A stretch of DNA of 64,000 nt, from assembly GCA_964342525.1 (NCBI GenBank), contig CAYFGQ010000004.1:27131-91130 (forward strand), given 5' to 3'. This document shows, piece by piece, positions 33,334 to 42,217 of the stretch. Numbering within the stretch: position 1 is the first letter of the stretch; the number at the start of each line of letters is the position of its first letter. The DNA is from G963676205 sp964342525 (GTDB lineage Bacteria > Campylobacterota > Campylobacteria > Campylobacterales > Arcobacteraceae). The position numbers were made by a program, and so were the translations under genes. The notes beneath the pieces are model-generated. The model was not told the origin of the DNA and ran no database searches. It was given only the letters and a program-made list of their open reading frames with translations.

Positions 33334-34658
33334 AAAATATATCAATATTTGGTACTTCCTCAGACGCAGGAAAATCAACAATCACCTTTGTAATAGCAAA
33401 AATCCTACAAGATATGGGCTATACAGTAGCTCCCTTCAAAGCACAAAATGTATCAAACAATTCCCACGTATGTGATGACGGCTCAGAGATAGCTATTGCT
33501 CAGTATTTTCAAGCTGGGGTTTTGGGTACTCCTACCTCTTATCATTTAAATCCTGTATTGCTCAAATCGGGTTGTGGTAGTTCTGCTTCTCTTATTGTTG
33601 AGGGGCAGGTTATTAAAAATAAGGATGTGCGTGAGTATTATCGTGATCTTGATACTTTGAAGCCTGCTGTTACTAGAGCTTTTAAATATTTAGATGATAG
33701 ATATGATTGTGTGGTTTGTGAGGGTGCGGGTAGTCCTGTGGAGCTTAATCTTATGGATAAGGATCTATCCAATATCTATATAGCTGATGAGTTTGATACT
33801 AAGATCATCCTTGTGGCTGATATAGAAAAGGGTGGGGTGTTTGCTTCTATTTATGGGGTTTATCATCTATTGCCTGAGAAGTTACGCAAAAATGTGATAG
33901 GGGTGATTGTAAATAAGTTTAGGGGTGATTTGACTCTATTTGATGAGGGTATAAGGATCATTGAAGAGGATTTTAAAATCCCTGTGCTTGGGGTGCTTCC
34001 ATATACTCCTTTTAATCTTGGATTTGAGGATAGTGCAAGTCTTAAAAACTTTACACAAGATTGTAGTAAAGCCACAAGAAGTATTGCAGTGATCAATTAT
34101 CCATATATGAGTAATTATAATGATTTTGAACCTCTTATTGCAAATCCTGATATTTGCTTGGAGTTTATCACTTCAAATGTATCTTTAGAAAAGTATGAGA
34201 CTATTATACTCCCCGGATCAAAGCTAGTGATAAAAGATTTGCGTTGGTTAAAAGATACTGGGCTGTTTGATCAGATACAAAAGATATATGAAAACAAATC
34301 AAATAAATTACTTGGTATTTGTGGTGGATATCAAATGATGTTTGAACAAATTATTGATGATGATTGTATTGAAGTTTTAGAGCCTACATGTGAAAAAGCT
34401 CTTGGTTTTATAGATGATGAGATAGTTTTTATAAAAGAGAAAACCCTTATAAAAGAGGGTGATAAGTTTGAGATACATCATGGAATATCAAAAAAATATC
34501 CAAAAGAGTATAAAGATGAAAATCTATATGGTACTTTTTACCATGGGCTTTTTGTAGATGAGTGGTTTCATACTCATAAAAAAGAGACTGTGGATAAGTT
34601 TGTATCTCAAATGAAATCTAGGCTTGATGTGGATAGGATTTTAAAAGAGATTATTTAA
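33330..34658 (+). CDS. cbiP: Cobyric acid synthase
   Basis: A 442-residue CbiP/CobQ. The N-terminal synthetase domain has the P-loop ISIFGTSSDAGKSTITF, then VAPFKAQNVSNNS and CEGAGSPVELNL; the C-terminal glutaminase domain has LLGICGGYQMMFE with the nucleophilic cysteine near 333, and YGTFYHGLFVDEW with the histidine. It amidates side chains b, d, e and g of adenosylcobyrinate a,c-diamide. It is detached from the main cob operons, lying behind the toxin-antitoxin pair and an orphan membrane gene. At about 442 residues it is a little shorter than the usual 480-500. Confidence 0.88.
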   Translation: MKNISIFGTSSDAGKSTITFVIAKILQDMGYTVAPFKAQNVSNNSHVCDDGSEIAIAQYFQAGVLGTPTSYHLNPVLLKSGCGSSASLIVEGQVIKNKDVREYYRDLDTLKPAVTRAFKYLDDRYDCVVCEGAGSPVELNLMDKDLSNIYIADEFDTKIILVADIEKGGVFASIYGVYHLLPEKLRKNVIGVIVNKFRGDLTLFDEGIRIIEEDFKIPVLGVLPYTPFNLGFEDSASLKNFTQDCSKATRSIAVINYPYMSNYNDFEPLIANPDICLEFITSNVSLEKYETIILPGSKLVIKDLRWLKDTGLFDQIQKIYENKSNKLLGICGGYQMMFEQIIDDDCIEVLEPTCEKALGFIDDEIVFIKEKTLIKEGDKFEIHHGISKKYPKEYKDENLYGTFYHGLFVDEWFHTHKKETVDKFVSQMKSRLDVDRILKEII

Positions 34659-34678
34659 TTTAATCTCTTTTGATAGGG

Positions 34679-34783
34679 TTAGGCATAGTAGAAATTTAAA
34701 AAGGCAATAATTCCTATGGACACTTTTATAGCTAATGCTGTAAATACTGTTTTCTTTAAGCTCATTTTATTATCAAAAATCAT
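34679..34783 (-). CDS. 34-residue single-helix membrane protein
   Basis: ATG 34783 on the reverse strand has AGGGA five bases upstream and opens a frame ending at TAA 34679-34681. The product has a basic N-terminus (MIFDNKMSLKKT) and one hydrophobic helix (VFTALAIKVSIGIIAFLNFY). The good ribosome site and typical membrane-peptide layout favour a real small gene. It fills the 193-bp gap between cbiP and the SDR gene. No family recognised. Confidence 0.45.
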   Translation of the reverse strand: MIFDNKMSLKKTVFTALAIKVSIGIIAFLNFYYA

Positions 34784-34851
34784 TTCATTCCCTATTTAAA
34801 AATTTTGAAAGTATATAAAAATAAAAAAAATAGATGGCTTAAATAAAAAAC

Positions 34852-36270
34852 TTACTCTTTTGCTTTTTCTACTATACTTTTTATCATATTATTAAATACA
34901 AAATAGTGTAAGGGAATTAAACTATACCAATATATTCTACCCCATAAACCTTTTGGATAAAAGTATGCGGATTGGATAAGTTTGTTATCTTTTATCTTAA
35001 ATTCTAGCCAAGCATTGCCCGGTAGTTTCATTTGTGCAAAAAGTAAAAGTCTTTCATCTTTTTTTAGATCAACAACTTTCCAAAAATCTAAACAATCTCC
35101 TGTACGAAGATCACATTCACTTCTTCTACCACGTTTAAGTCCTACACCTCCTATCATCTTATCAATAATACCTCGTATCTCCCAAAGAAAATCAAAATCA
35201 AACCAACCATTTTTACCACCTAAAGAGGTAAAGGCTTCATATATTTTGTGTTTATCAAGGTTTTGTATATCTTGTACTTTTCTATCCACAAAGATAGCAT
35301 CACTAAACTCTTTATGGTGTACTTCATCCCATACTTTTCCACCATTGTCATTCCATCTACTTACCACTTGGTTTTCTTTTATTTCTGTTTCTGCTTTTTT
35401 TACCGCATCTATAAATGGTATAGGTGTGATTTGGGGAAAGTATTTTTTTGCATGGTCATTTTGTATAATCACTTCAGAGTTTAATCCTTCTATTAAAGCT
35501 TTTGCCACATTGTATTGTACGGGTGTAAAAAGATTTAGCCAGTAAGAGGATAGGTTTATACTCATAAAAGGTACAGGGATTAGAGTTCTTTTTAGACCTA
35601 GTCCACGGGCACACTCTATCATCATATTTTTATAGCTTAATTGTTCGGCTCCTATATCTACTATTAGATTTTTATTCTCTTTTATATATAAAGATTCATA
35701 AAGATATCTTAGTACATCATCTACACATATTGGTTGAGCCATGGTTGATACCCATTTTGGTGTGGTCATTACTGGAAGTTTTTCTACTAAATTTCTTATA
35801 ATCTCAAAGCTGGCACTTCCACTTCCTATAATCACTCCAGCTCTTACCCAGATAGTTTGTACATTTTTATTTGAACTTAGTACTTCACCCGTTTCAAGAC
35901 GACTTAGTAGGTGTTTACTTGTGTTTTCATTTTTAACCCCAAGTCCACCAAGATAAATAACTCTTTGTACTCCACACTGCTCAGCTATATCTATAAAGTT
36001 TTGTGCTGATATTCGATCAAGATTTTTATAGTCATCTTTATTTAGTGAGTGGATTAGATAATAAGCAGTATCTACATCTTTTAGTGCTTCTTTTAAAGCC
36101 TCTTTATTAAAAGTATCACCTTCAATCACTTCTGCTTTTTTTTGAGCTTCAGGTGATAAGGAGTTTTTATTTCTAACTAATAGTTTTAAATCAATATTTT
36201 CATCATTTAGTAGTTTTTGTTTTAATCTTCTTCCTATATATCCTGTTGATCCTGTAAGTAGTACTTTCAT
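34852..36270 (-). CDS. SDR-family NAD(P)-binding protein with C-terminal DUF2867 domain
   Basis: A 472-residue protein. The N-terminal 300 residues form an atypical extended SDR domain: VLLTGSTGYIGRRLKQKL (dinucleotide motif), VIYLGGLGVKN and WVRAGVIIGSGSASFE. The C-terminal 160 residues (WFDFDFLWEIRGIIDKM, RTGDCLDFWKVVDL, ARLLLFAQMKLPG-like ERLLLFAQMKLPGNAW) match the DUF2867 module. Similar proteins are annotated as nucleoside-diphosphate-sugar epimerase-like; activity is unknown. It is a singleton, divergent from cbiB, with 27 bases between starts. Confidence 0.75.
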   Translation of the reverse strand: MKVLLTGSTGYIGRRLKQKLLNDENIDLKLLVRNKNSLSPEAQKKAEVIEGDTFNKEALKEALKDVDTAYYLIHSLNKDDYKNLDRISAQNFIDIAEQCGVQRVIYLGGLGVKNENTSKHLLSRLETGEVLSSNKNVQTIWVRAGVIIGSGSASFEIIRNLVEKLPVMTTPKWVSTMAQPICVDDVLRYLYESLYIKENKNLIVDIGAEQLSYKNMMIECARGLGLKRTLIPVPFMSINLSSYWLNLFTPVQYNVAKALIEGLNSEVIIQNDHAKKYFPQITPIPFIDAVKKAETEIKENQVVSRWNDNGGKVWDEVHHKEFSDAIFVDRKVQDIQNLDKHKIYEAFTSLGGKNGWFDFDFLWEIRGIIDKMIGGVGLKRGRRSECDLRTGDCLDFWKVVDLKKDERLLLFAQMKLPGNAWLEFKIKDNKLIQSAYFYPKGLWGRIYWYSLIPLHYFVFNNMIKSIVEKAKE

Positions 36271-36297
36271 AATATACCCTTTTCATTTGGCATTCTT

Positions 36298-37188
36298 ATG
36301 TTATTATTCCATATGTTTTTTGATATAACCTTAATTGCATACCTTATTGATAGAGTTTTTGGAGAGTTTGATTTTATAAAATCTTATCGTCATCCTGTGA
36401 TATTTATGGGTGATTTTATAAAGGCTTTTGAGAAGAGGTATTATAAAGATTCTATAATAAGAGGGGCTTTTTTAACTCTATCCTTATTGGCTCTTATTTT
36501 TGTAATAGTATTTCTAATAGATAGTTTGATAGATAATATTTTTATATTAGGATTGATAGCTTCAACTGGTATCGCTTCAAAGATGCTTTACTCTAGTGTG
36601 GCTGATATTATAGTAAATCCACAAAATATAAAATATTTAGTAAGTCGTGATACAAAAGATCTTAGTGAATCAGATATAAATAAAGCTACTATAGAAACTT
36701 ATGCTGAAAATCTTAGTGATGGGGTGATATCTCCTCTTTTTTATCTTTGTACTTTTGGGCTTTATGGCTTATTTATCTATAAGGGGATAAATACTTTAGA
36801 TTCTATGGTTGGATATAGAAATAGTAGATATGAAAAATTTGGTAAGTTCTCAGCAAGACTTGATGATGTGGTAAATTATATTCCTTCTCGAATTACTGCA
36901 CTTTTGATTGTGGCCTTATTTAGAAGTAAAAATGGTTTTAAAAAGTTTTATTCCCATGGGAAAAAACATGAAAGCATAAATGCTGGATATCCCATAGCAG
37001 CTATGGCTTTAGCTATAGGTGTAAAACTTGGTGGTTCAACCTCATATTTTGGAAAAATAAAAGAAAAACCTTATTTTGGTGAAGGTAGAAAAAAAATACA
37101 AAAAAATGACATAAGAGTTGCTTTAGATTTTCAAATTTTATTAGATGGTTTTATTTTTGTAGTACTTAGTTATTTTATCTTATTTTAA
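36298..37188 (+). CDS. cbiB: Adenosylcobinamide-phosphate synthase
   Basis: A 296-residue integral membrane protein of the CbiB/CobD family: LIAYLIDRVFGEF at the N-terminus, RHPVIFMGDFI, the strongly conserved TIETYAENLSDGVISPLFY near 135-155 and YRNSRYEKFGKFSARLDDVVNYIPSR near 180-205. It joins aminopropanol phosphate, made by CobD, to adenosylcobyric acid. No Shine-Dalgarno precedes ATG 36298 or the in-frame ATG 36313, so the start is uncertain. It lies far from cobD but completes the same step. Confidence 0.88.
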   Translation: MLLFHMFFDITLIAYLIDRVFGEFDFIKSYRHPVIFMGDFIKAFEKRYYKDSIIRGAFLTLSLLALIFVIVFLIDSLIDNIFILGLIASTGIASKMLYSSVADIIVNPQNIKYLVSRDTKDLSESDINKATIETYAENLSDGVISPLFYLCTFGLYGLFIYKGINTLDSMVGYRNSRYEKFGKFSARLDDVVNYIPSRITALLIVALFRSKNGFKKFYSHGKKHESINAGYPIAAMALAIGVKLGGSTSYFGKIKEKPYFGEGRKKIQKNDIRVALDFQILLDGFIFVVLSYFILF

Positions 37189-37239
37189 ATTTAGAATATA
37201 CTAGTATACTTGTATCAACAAAATTATTTTAGGCTTAAA

Positions 37240-37470
37240 ATGAAAAAGAAAAAGAAGCAATCTGGCTCAAAAATTAGTCAATTTTTGTTTTTAATAATCT
37301 TAGCTGGAACCATAGCTTTTTTATTCAAAATATTTACTGATAAAGATAGTGGATTTAAAATAGAATCTTCTGGTAATACTTTTAAATCTCCTCAACGTAA
37401 AGAAGTAAAAGAAGTGGACAAAGCTGGTCATACAGAAGATTTTTGGACAAACAATAAATTTAAGTGGTAA
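37240..37470 (+). CDS. Small lysine-rich single-helix membrane protein, copy 1
   Basis: I use ATG 37240 rather than the upstream ATG 37210 because it aligns with the start of the paralogue at 37572. The 76-residue product has a poly-lysine start, one transmembrane helix (FLFLIILAGTIAFLFKIF) and a conserved C-terminus, DKAGHTEDFW followed by KFKW. No family recognised. About 100 bp separate it from a tandem paralogue. Confidence 0.6.
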   Translation: MKKKKKQSGSKISQFLFLIILAGTIAFLFKIFTDKDSGFKIESSGNTFKSPQRKEVKEVDKAGHTEDFWTNNKFKW

Positions 37471-37571
37471 AATAAGTTAAAAAGTAATATTCACAAATTT
37501 TTTATTTTATTCATTTTAATTTTTAGTATATAGTAGTATACTAGCAAAAATAAAATTATTTTGGATATTAA

Positions 37572-37802
37572 ATGCAAAGAAAATCAAAAAAATCTGGATC
37601 AATTTTAAAACAAGTTCTTATTGTAGGTGTGATTGTTGTAGTCATTGCACTTATATTTAAATCTGTATTAGGAACTGAGCAAAAAGGTTTTAATATTGCA
37701 GCGAAAAACTTTTTGGGTAAACCAGGGCAAAGAACTGATAAAGATACTGATCAAGCAGGGCACACTGAGGACTTTTGGACTAGTGGCAAATTTAAGTGGT
37801 AG
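37572..37802 (+). CDS. Small lysine-rich single-helix membrane protein, copy 2
   Basis: A 76-residue paralogue of the gene at 37240: basic start MQRKSKKSGSILKQ, helix VLIVGVIVVVIALIF, and the same C-terminal pattern DQAGHTEDFW ... KFKW. The upstream DNA also resembles that of copy 1, with TAGTATAC and AAAATTATTTT at matching distances, so the whole gene including its 5' region was duplicated. The linkers between helix and tail have diverged. Function unknown. Confidence 0.6.
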   Translation: MQRKSKKSGSILKQVLIVGVIVVVIALIFKSVLGTEQKGFNIAAKNFLGKPGQRTDKDTDQAGHTEDFWTSGKFKW

Positions 37803-37870
37803 GATTTCTTAACCACTTTTACTAAATATATTTGATATAATTCAGTACTTTATTTCAAGAGATATCAAAT

Positions 37871-38605
37871 ATGAAACTAACAAATGATCAAATCGATCAA
37901 TTTAATACTGATGGATTTTTACTACTAAAAGATTTTGCAAAAGCTGAGTTATGTGATAAAATCCTAGAAAAATCGAAAGAACATATAAAATTATTAAAAC
38001 AACCAATTGAATCTGAAGAGGAGTATCTTCAAGAGGATAAATCAGATATTACACTAAGGCGTTTGCGTCAGGTATATGATCGTGAAGAGGTTTTTAAAGA
38101 GTGGATGACAAATGCTAAGATAAGGCCAATTTTAAAAGAGCTTTTAGGTGAGACTCCTGTACTTACTTTAGCCCATCATAATTCAATCATGACAAAGATG
38201 CCCCATATCAGCTCAAAAACATCTTGGCATCAAGATAAGAGGTATTGGAATTATGAAGATGATAATCTTCTTAGTGTATGGCTTGCTTTGGATGATGAGT
38301 ATATAGAAAATGGACTTTTAGAGTTTATCCCTGGCTCACATAAAATGGATTTTGAAAATGACCAATTTGATGAGAGAACTTCTTTTATAGGTGATCTAGA
38401 GAAAAATCAAAGTGTTATAGCTAAAAGAGTTCACCATAATCTTAAAAAAGGTGATGTGGTTTTATTTCACTGTAAGACTTTACATTATGCAGGAAAAAAC
38501 AATACAGATAAAGCTAAAATCTCTTTTGTATATACAGTTAAAGGGATAAGTACAAAAGCAAAAGAGGGGACTAGAAGTGATTATAAAGAGGTGGTTTTAG
38601 ATTAA
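37871..38605 (+). CDS. Phytanoyl-CoA dioxygenase family protein
   Basis: A 244-residue Fe(II)/2-oxoglutarate oxygenase-like protein. SSKTSWHQDKRYWNYED supplies the HxD pair near residues 119-121 and VVLFHCKTLHYAGKN the distal histidine near 200. SVWLALDDEYIENGLLEFIPGSH is the typical core of the PhyH family. Substrate is unknown; relatives hydroxylate diverse small molecules. It is convergent with the next gene, overlapping it by four bases. Confidence 0.8.
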   Translation: MKLTNDQIDQFNTDGFLLLKDFAKAELCDKILEKSKEHIKLLKQPIESEEEYLQEDKSDITLRRLRQVYDREEVFKEWMTNAKIRPILKELLGETPVLTLAHHNSIMTKMPHISSKTSWHQDKRYWNYEDDNLLSVWLALDDEYIENGLLEFIPGSHKMDFENDQFDERTSFIGDLEKNQSVIAKRVHHNLKKGDVVLFHCKTLHYAGKNNTDKAKISFVYTVKGISTKAKEGTRSDYKEVVLD

Positions 38606-38973
38606 ACTAAAACACCTTTATAGATAATACCATCCACATTTTTTAAAGCTAATTCTTCTATCTCATCTTCATTTTCAATGATAGCTAAGACTCTAGAATC
38701 AAACATATAATTTGTAGCGATATTTTGTGTTGTTTTTGCTAGTTCTTTTTTACAAACGATATATTTTGCACCTAAGGAGTTTGAATAGATAGCTTTAGTT
38801 ATAGAATCTAAAACAACACCATAAGCAATACCATTTTGCTCACAATATTTCATAAGCTCCATATCATAATCAAATACAACAGTAGAGTTTGGTTTAGTAT
38901 CTTCAATCTGAGATTTATTTTCTATAAAACTAATCTCCTCAAAAGGAATATTTTTATCACCAATTAAAATCAT
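38602..38973 (-). CDS. Conserved hypothetical protein, 123 residues
   Basis: A 123-residue soluble protein with alternating strands and helices (ILIGDKNIPFEEISFI, VVFDYDMELMKYCEQNGI, AKYIVCKKELAKTTQNIA, DGIIYKGVLV), suggesting a small alpha/beta or flavodoxin/TIM-half fold. I recognise no named family. It sits upstream of nothing obvious, 15 bases after a small zinc-ribbon membrane protein and rsmG, and is probably co-transcribed with ribA-rsmG. Confidence 0.6.
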   Translation of the reverse strand: MILIGDKNIPFEEISFIENKSQIEDTKPNSTVVFDYDMELMKYCEQNGIAYGVVLDSITKAIYSNSLGAKYIVCKKELAKTTQNIATNYMFDSRVLAIIENEDEIEELALKNVDGIIYKGVLV

Positions 38974-38988
38974 CTTAGTTTTCCCTTT

Positions 38989-39204
38989 TTAGTTAGAAAG
39001 GCATTCTTTAGAACAAAAGAATTGACCATTGCTAAGTATTCCCTCTTTTTTTGATACATAAGTACCACACTTTGGACACTCTACCATGATATCTTCTATC
39101 TTATCTTGTCCTTTATCTTTTATATCTGTTTCTCTGCTTTTTTTAAAAAAGAAGATATATACTAGAAATAATACTACTGCAACTGCTAATATCTTTAAAA
39201 TCAA
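38989..39204 (-). CDS. Small membrane protein with zinc-ribbon-like cysteines (PP0621-like)
   Basis: A 71-residue protein: one N-terminal helix (LKILAVAVVLFLVYIFFF), a charged linker and a C-terminal CPKCGTYVSKKEG ... FCSKECL, giving four cysteines in two pairs as in small zinc ribbons. Similar short proteins occur beside rsmG-type genes in related bacteria. It overlaps rsmG by 4 bases. Function unknown. Confidence 0.65.
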   Translation of the reverse strand: MILKILAVAVVLFLVYIFFFKKSRETDIKDKGQDKIEDIMVECPKCGTYVSKKEGILSNGQFFCSKECLSN

Positions 39205-39788
39205 AATAATCCCTTTCTTTTTATATAAAGGTAATTTCTAGTATCACCCCTTTTTATCAAATCATAATTTTCAACATCTTCTATCTCATCTTCTACACTA
39301 GAACCCTTGTAAAAAAGGTATTCTGTTTGGGAGTCTTTTAGATGATTTGTAAGACTTAAAAGTAGAGATGTATCAGTAACTGCACGTGAAGTGATAAGAT
39401 CAAAAGTTGTAGGGTTTACCTCTTCAACTCTTTTGTGTACAACTGTTAAGTTTTCAAGTTTTAATGAGGCTTTTACAAAGTTTAAAAAAGCAACTCTTTT
39501 TGCCTTTGGTTCTATAAGTGATATTTTCGCTTCAGGTCTCGCTATAGCTAATAGCATACCAGGATATCCAGCACCAGTACCAATATCAGCCATACTCTCA
39601 AATGGAGCTAAAAACTTTAAAGGAAATACACTATCATAAATATTTCCATCTATCTCAAAGTCTTTTGTAGATCTGGTTAGATTATGTACTGCGCTCCACT
39701 CTTGAAGAAGTGCTTTAAACTGAGCACATCTATCAAAGAAGAGATCATCAAACTCTAATCCAGCCTCTTGTAATTTTTCTTTTAGCAT
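39201..39788 (-). CDS. rsmG: 16S rRNA (guanine-527 N7)-methyltransferase
   Basis: A 195-residue RsmG. HNLTRSTKDFE and the SAM-binding MADIGTGAGYPGMLLAI near 66-82 are diagnostic, followed by LIEPKAKRVAFLNF and LITSRAVTDTS. It methylates G527 in 16S rRNA. It starts one base after ribA stops, so the two are co-transcribed. Confidence 0.9.
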   Translation of the reverse strand: MLKEKLQEAGLEFDDLFFDRCAQFKALLQEWSAVHNLTRSTKDFEIDGNIYDSVFPLKFLAPFESMADIGTGAGYPGMLLAIARPEAKISLIEPKAKRVAFLNFVKASLKLENLTVVHKRVEEVNPTTFDLITSRAVTDTSLLLSLTNHLKDSQTEYLFYKGSSVEDEIEDVENYDLIKRGDTRNYLYIKRKGLF

Positions 39789-39789
39789 C

Positions 39790-40383
39790 TTATAAAATAT
39801 GTCCCATTTTATCTTTTTTTATTTTTAGATAGTTTTCATTTTTTGGATTGTGTCCAGCTATTACTGGGATCCTATCAACTATCTCCACATTTACACTTTC
39901 CATTTTTTTAGGGTTGTTTGTGATTAGATTTATTTTTTTTATATTAAATTTCTCAAATATAAAATCTACGATTTCATATGTTCTTTCATCATCTAAAAAA
40001 CCTAACTGGTGATTCGCTTCTATTGTATCAAAACCTTTGTCTTGTAGGGCATAAGCATTTACTTTATTTAAAAGTCCTATATTACGACCCTCTTGTCTTA
40101 GGTAGATAACCATTCCACCATTTTCATTTATAAAATCAAGTGCAAAGTTTAATTGAGCTTGACAGTCACATTTGATACTTCCAATAGCATCACCTGTCAA
40201 ACATTCAGAGTGGATACGAACATTTACCACATCACTTAACTCTTTTGTAAATATAACTAAATGCTCTTTCTCACTCTCTTTAAAAGATTGTATTAAAAAT
40301 TCTCCGTGAGTTGTAGGAAGATTTGCAACCTCAGATACGCTGATATTGCACTTCTTTTTTTGCTCACCTTGTTTGTTCATCAT
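39790..40383 (-). CDS. ribA: GTP cyclohydrolase II
   Basis: A 197-residue stand-alone RibA. HSECLTGDAIGSIKCDCQAQ holds the three zinc-binding cysteines, IYLRQEGRNIGLLNK the GTP site, and NLITNNPKKMESV the ring-opening region. It performs the first step of riboflavin synthesis. FMN made by this route is also the substrate a BluB enzyme would use for lower-ligand synthesis, though the genes are unlinked. Confidence 0.92.
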   Translation of the reverse strand: MMNKQGEQKKKCNISVSEVANLPTTHGEFLIQSFKESEKEHLVIFTKELSDVVNVRIHSECLTGDAIGSIKCDCQAQLNFALDFINENGGMVIYLRQEGRNIGLLNKVNAYALQDKGFDTIEANHQLGFLDDERTYEIVDFIFEKFNIKKINLITNNPKKMESVNVEIVDRIPVIAGHNPKNENYLKIKKDKMGHIL

Positions 40384-40468
40384 ATATATTTAAACCTTAG
40401 TTTGTTAAAATAGTCGCGATTATAGCAAATAGTTTGTTAAAAACTGTATTATAAAAAAAAGGTAATAA

Positions 40469-41449
40469 ATGTTTAAAAGATTTAGACGATTAAGAATGAA
40501 TGAAACCCTAAGAGGTCTTGTTCGTGAAACTGTACTAACACCAGATGATTTTATCTATCCATTATTTGTAAAAGAGGGTGAAGGTATAAAAATTGAAGTA
40601 TCTTCTATGCCTGGTGTTTTTCAAATGAGTTTAGATGAGATACTAAAAGAGTGTGATTACATATATAAACTTGGACTAAAATCTATCATACTTTTTGGAA
40701 TTCCAGATGAAGATAAAAAAGATAGTATTGGTAGTGAGTGTTTAGATGATCATAGTATTATTGCAAGAACTATAAGAGCTATCAAAGAAAAATATCCTGA
40801 TATGTTTGTTGCAACTGATTTATGTTTTTGTGAATATACAGATCATGGACACTGTGGAATCTTAGATCCACATACACATAGTGTAAACAATGATGCTACA
40901 TTAGAAATCTCAGCACAACAAGTACTTGTTCATGCAAGGGCTGGAGCAGATTTAATCGCTCCAAGTGGTATGATGGATGGTATTATTGAGACTTTAAGGG
41001 ATGCTTTAGATGAAAATGGTTTTGAAGATTTACCAATTATGGCATATTCTACAAAATTTGCATCTGCATTCTATGGACCATTTAGAGATGTGGCTGAGAG
41101 TAGCCCAAGTTTTGGGGATAGACGTACATATCAGATGGACGTTGCAAATAGGCTTGAAGCCCTTGAAGAGTCCCTAGAAGATGAGAAACAAGGGGCTGAT
41201 ATTTTAATGGTAAAGCCAGCTTTAAGTTTTTTAGATATAATACGTGATATCAGAAATAACTCTAACCTACCAATTGCAGCATACAATGTAAGTGGGGAGT
41301 ATGCAATGTTAAAGCTTGCAGGGCAACATAATCTTATCGATTATGAAAGAGTAATGATGGAAAAACTAGTTTCTATGAAAAGGGCAGGGGCAGATATTCT
41401 GATCACTTACCATGCAAAAGAAGCTTGTGAAATATTAAAAAAAGGATAA
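40469..41449 (+). CDS. hemB: Delta-aminolevulinic acid dehydratase
   Basis: A 326-residue porphobilinogen synthase. ATDLCFCEYTDHGHCGIL holds the zinc-binding cysteines, MAYSTKFASAFYGPFR one active-site lysine near 200 and the region MVKPALSFLDIIRD the second, followed by AAYNVSGEYAML. It feeds the tetrapyrrole pathway used for both heme and B12. A short 4-base gap leads to the next gene. Confidence 0.94.
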   Translation: MFKRFRRLRMNETLRGLVRETVLTPDDFIYPLFVKEGEGIKIEVSSMPGVFQMSLDEILKECDYIYKLGLKSIILFGIPDEDKKDSIGSECLDDHSIIARTIRAIKEKYPDMFVATDLCFCEYTDHGHCGILDPHTHSVNNDATLEISAQQVLVHARAGADLIAPSGMMDGIIETLRDALDENGFEDLPIMAYSTKFASAFYGPFRDVAESSPSFGDRRTYQMDVANRLEALEESLEDEKQGADILMVKPALSFLDIIRDIRNNSNLPIAAYNVSGEYAMLKLAGQHNLIDYERVMMEKLVSMKRAGADILITYHAKEACEILKKG

Positions 41450-41453
41450 TGGA

Positions 41454-42047
41454 ATGAAGAAAATTACTTTTGGTTTTTTAGTAGCAATGTTAGTAGTTTT
41501 TACTGGGTGTAGCCAAAAAGATGTTGAGGTTGCTGAAGAGACAAAAACTCAAACTCCTAAGAGTGTAGAGAAAAAAGAACAAACAGCAAACGAGACTGTA
41601 CAACCAATGCAAAGTGAAACACAAACTGAGCAATCAAATAGTTCTGAAAAGATGGAACAAGCTGCAGAATCTATGAGCGATAAAAAAGATGAAATGGTTA
41701 AAAAAGTTGTAGCTCCAATGTTAGATAATATCTATTTTGATTATGATAAATTTTCAATCAAAGGTGATATGAGAACAGTTTTAAAATCTAACTATAGTAA
41801 ATTAGATAAAAGTACATACTCTGGAACTATCACATTAGAAGGACATTGTGATGAAAGAGGATCAAATGAGTATAACTTTGCTTTAGGTTTAAAAAGAGCA
41901 CAATCTGTTAAAACTGAACTTATTGGTTATGGGGTAAATCCTGCACAAATTAAAATCATGAGTTATGGTGAAAACAAACCTTTATGTACAAAACAAAATG
42001 AAAATTGTTGGAGTAAAAATAGAAGAGTTGAAACTATTCTAGACTAA
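41454..42047 (+). CDS. OmpA/Pal-family outer-membrane lipoprotein
   Basis: A 197-residue lipoprotein with lipobox VFTGC19. A Gln/Glu/Lys-rich linker of about 70 residues follows, then an OmpA C-terminal peptidoglycan-binding domain: NIYFDYDKFSIK, TLEGHCDERGSNEYNFALGL and KRAQSVKTELIGYGV, with the conserved Asp and Arg. It is Pal-like, though the tolQRAB genes are not nearby. Confidence 0.82.
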   Translation: MKKITFGFLVAMLVVFTGCSQKDVEVAEETKTQTPKSVEKKEQTANETVQPMQSETQTEQSNSSEKMEQAAESMSDKKDEMVKKVVAPMLDNIYFDYDKFSIKGDMRTVLKSNYSKLDKSTYSGTITLEGHCDERGSNEYNFALGLKRAQSVKTELIGYGVNPAQIKIMSYGENKPLCTKQNENCWSKNRRVETILD

Positions 42048-42056
42048 TAATTTTAA

Positions 42057-42085
42057 GGGTAGTTTATATCTCGTATAAACTACCC
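42057..42085 (+). terminator. Hairpin after the Pal-like gene
   Basis: GGGTAGTTTATA (42057-42068) pairs perfectly with TATAAACTACCC (42074-42085) around a 5-nt loop. There is no T-run directly after it, so termination would be weak; it may instead stabilise the mRNA end. Confidence 0.45.
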
Positions 42086-42217
42086 ATATAAACTACTTAA
42101 ATAATACACTTTTATACTAGCTAGCCCATAAAACTGACTTTCTTTTTACATACTTTTAGATAAAATCACATTAAATACAAAAATATAAAAAATATAAATA
42201 TTTAATAAGGTTTTACT

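Noticed and set aside
34982..35545. 187-codon ORF on the + strand
   Set aside because: Antisense shadow of the SDR gene (34852-36270), which has clear family motifs.
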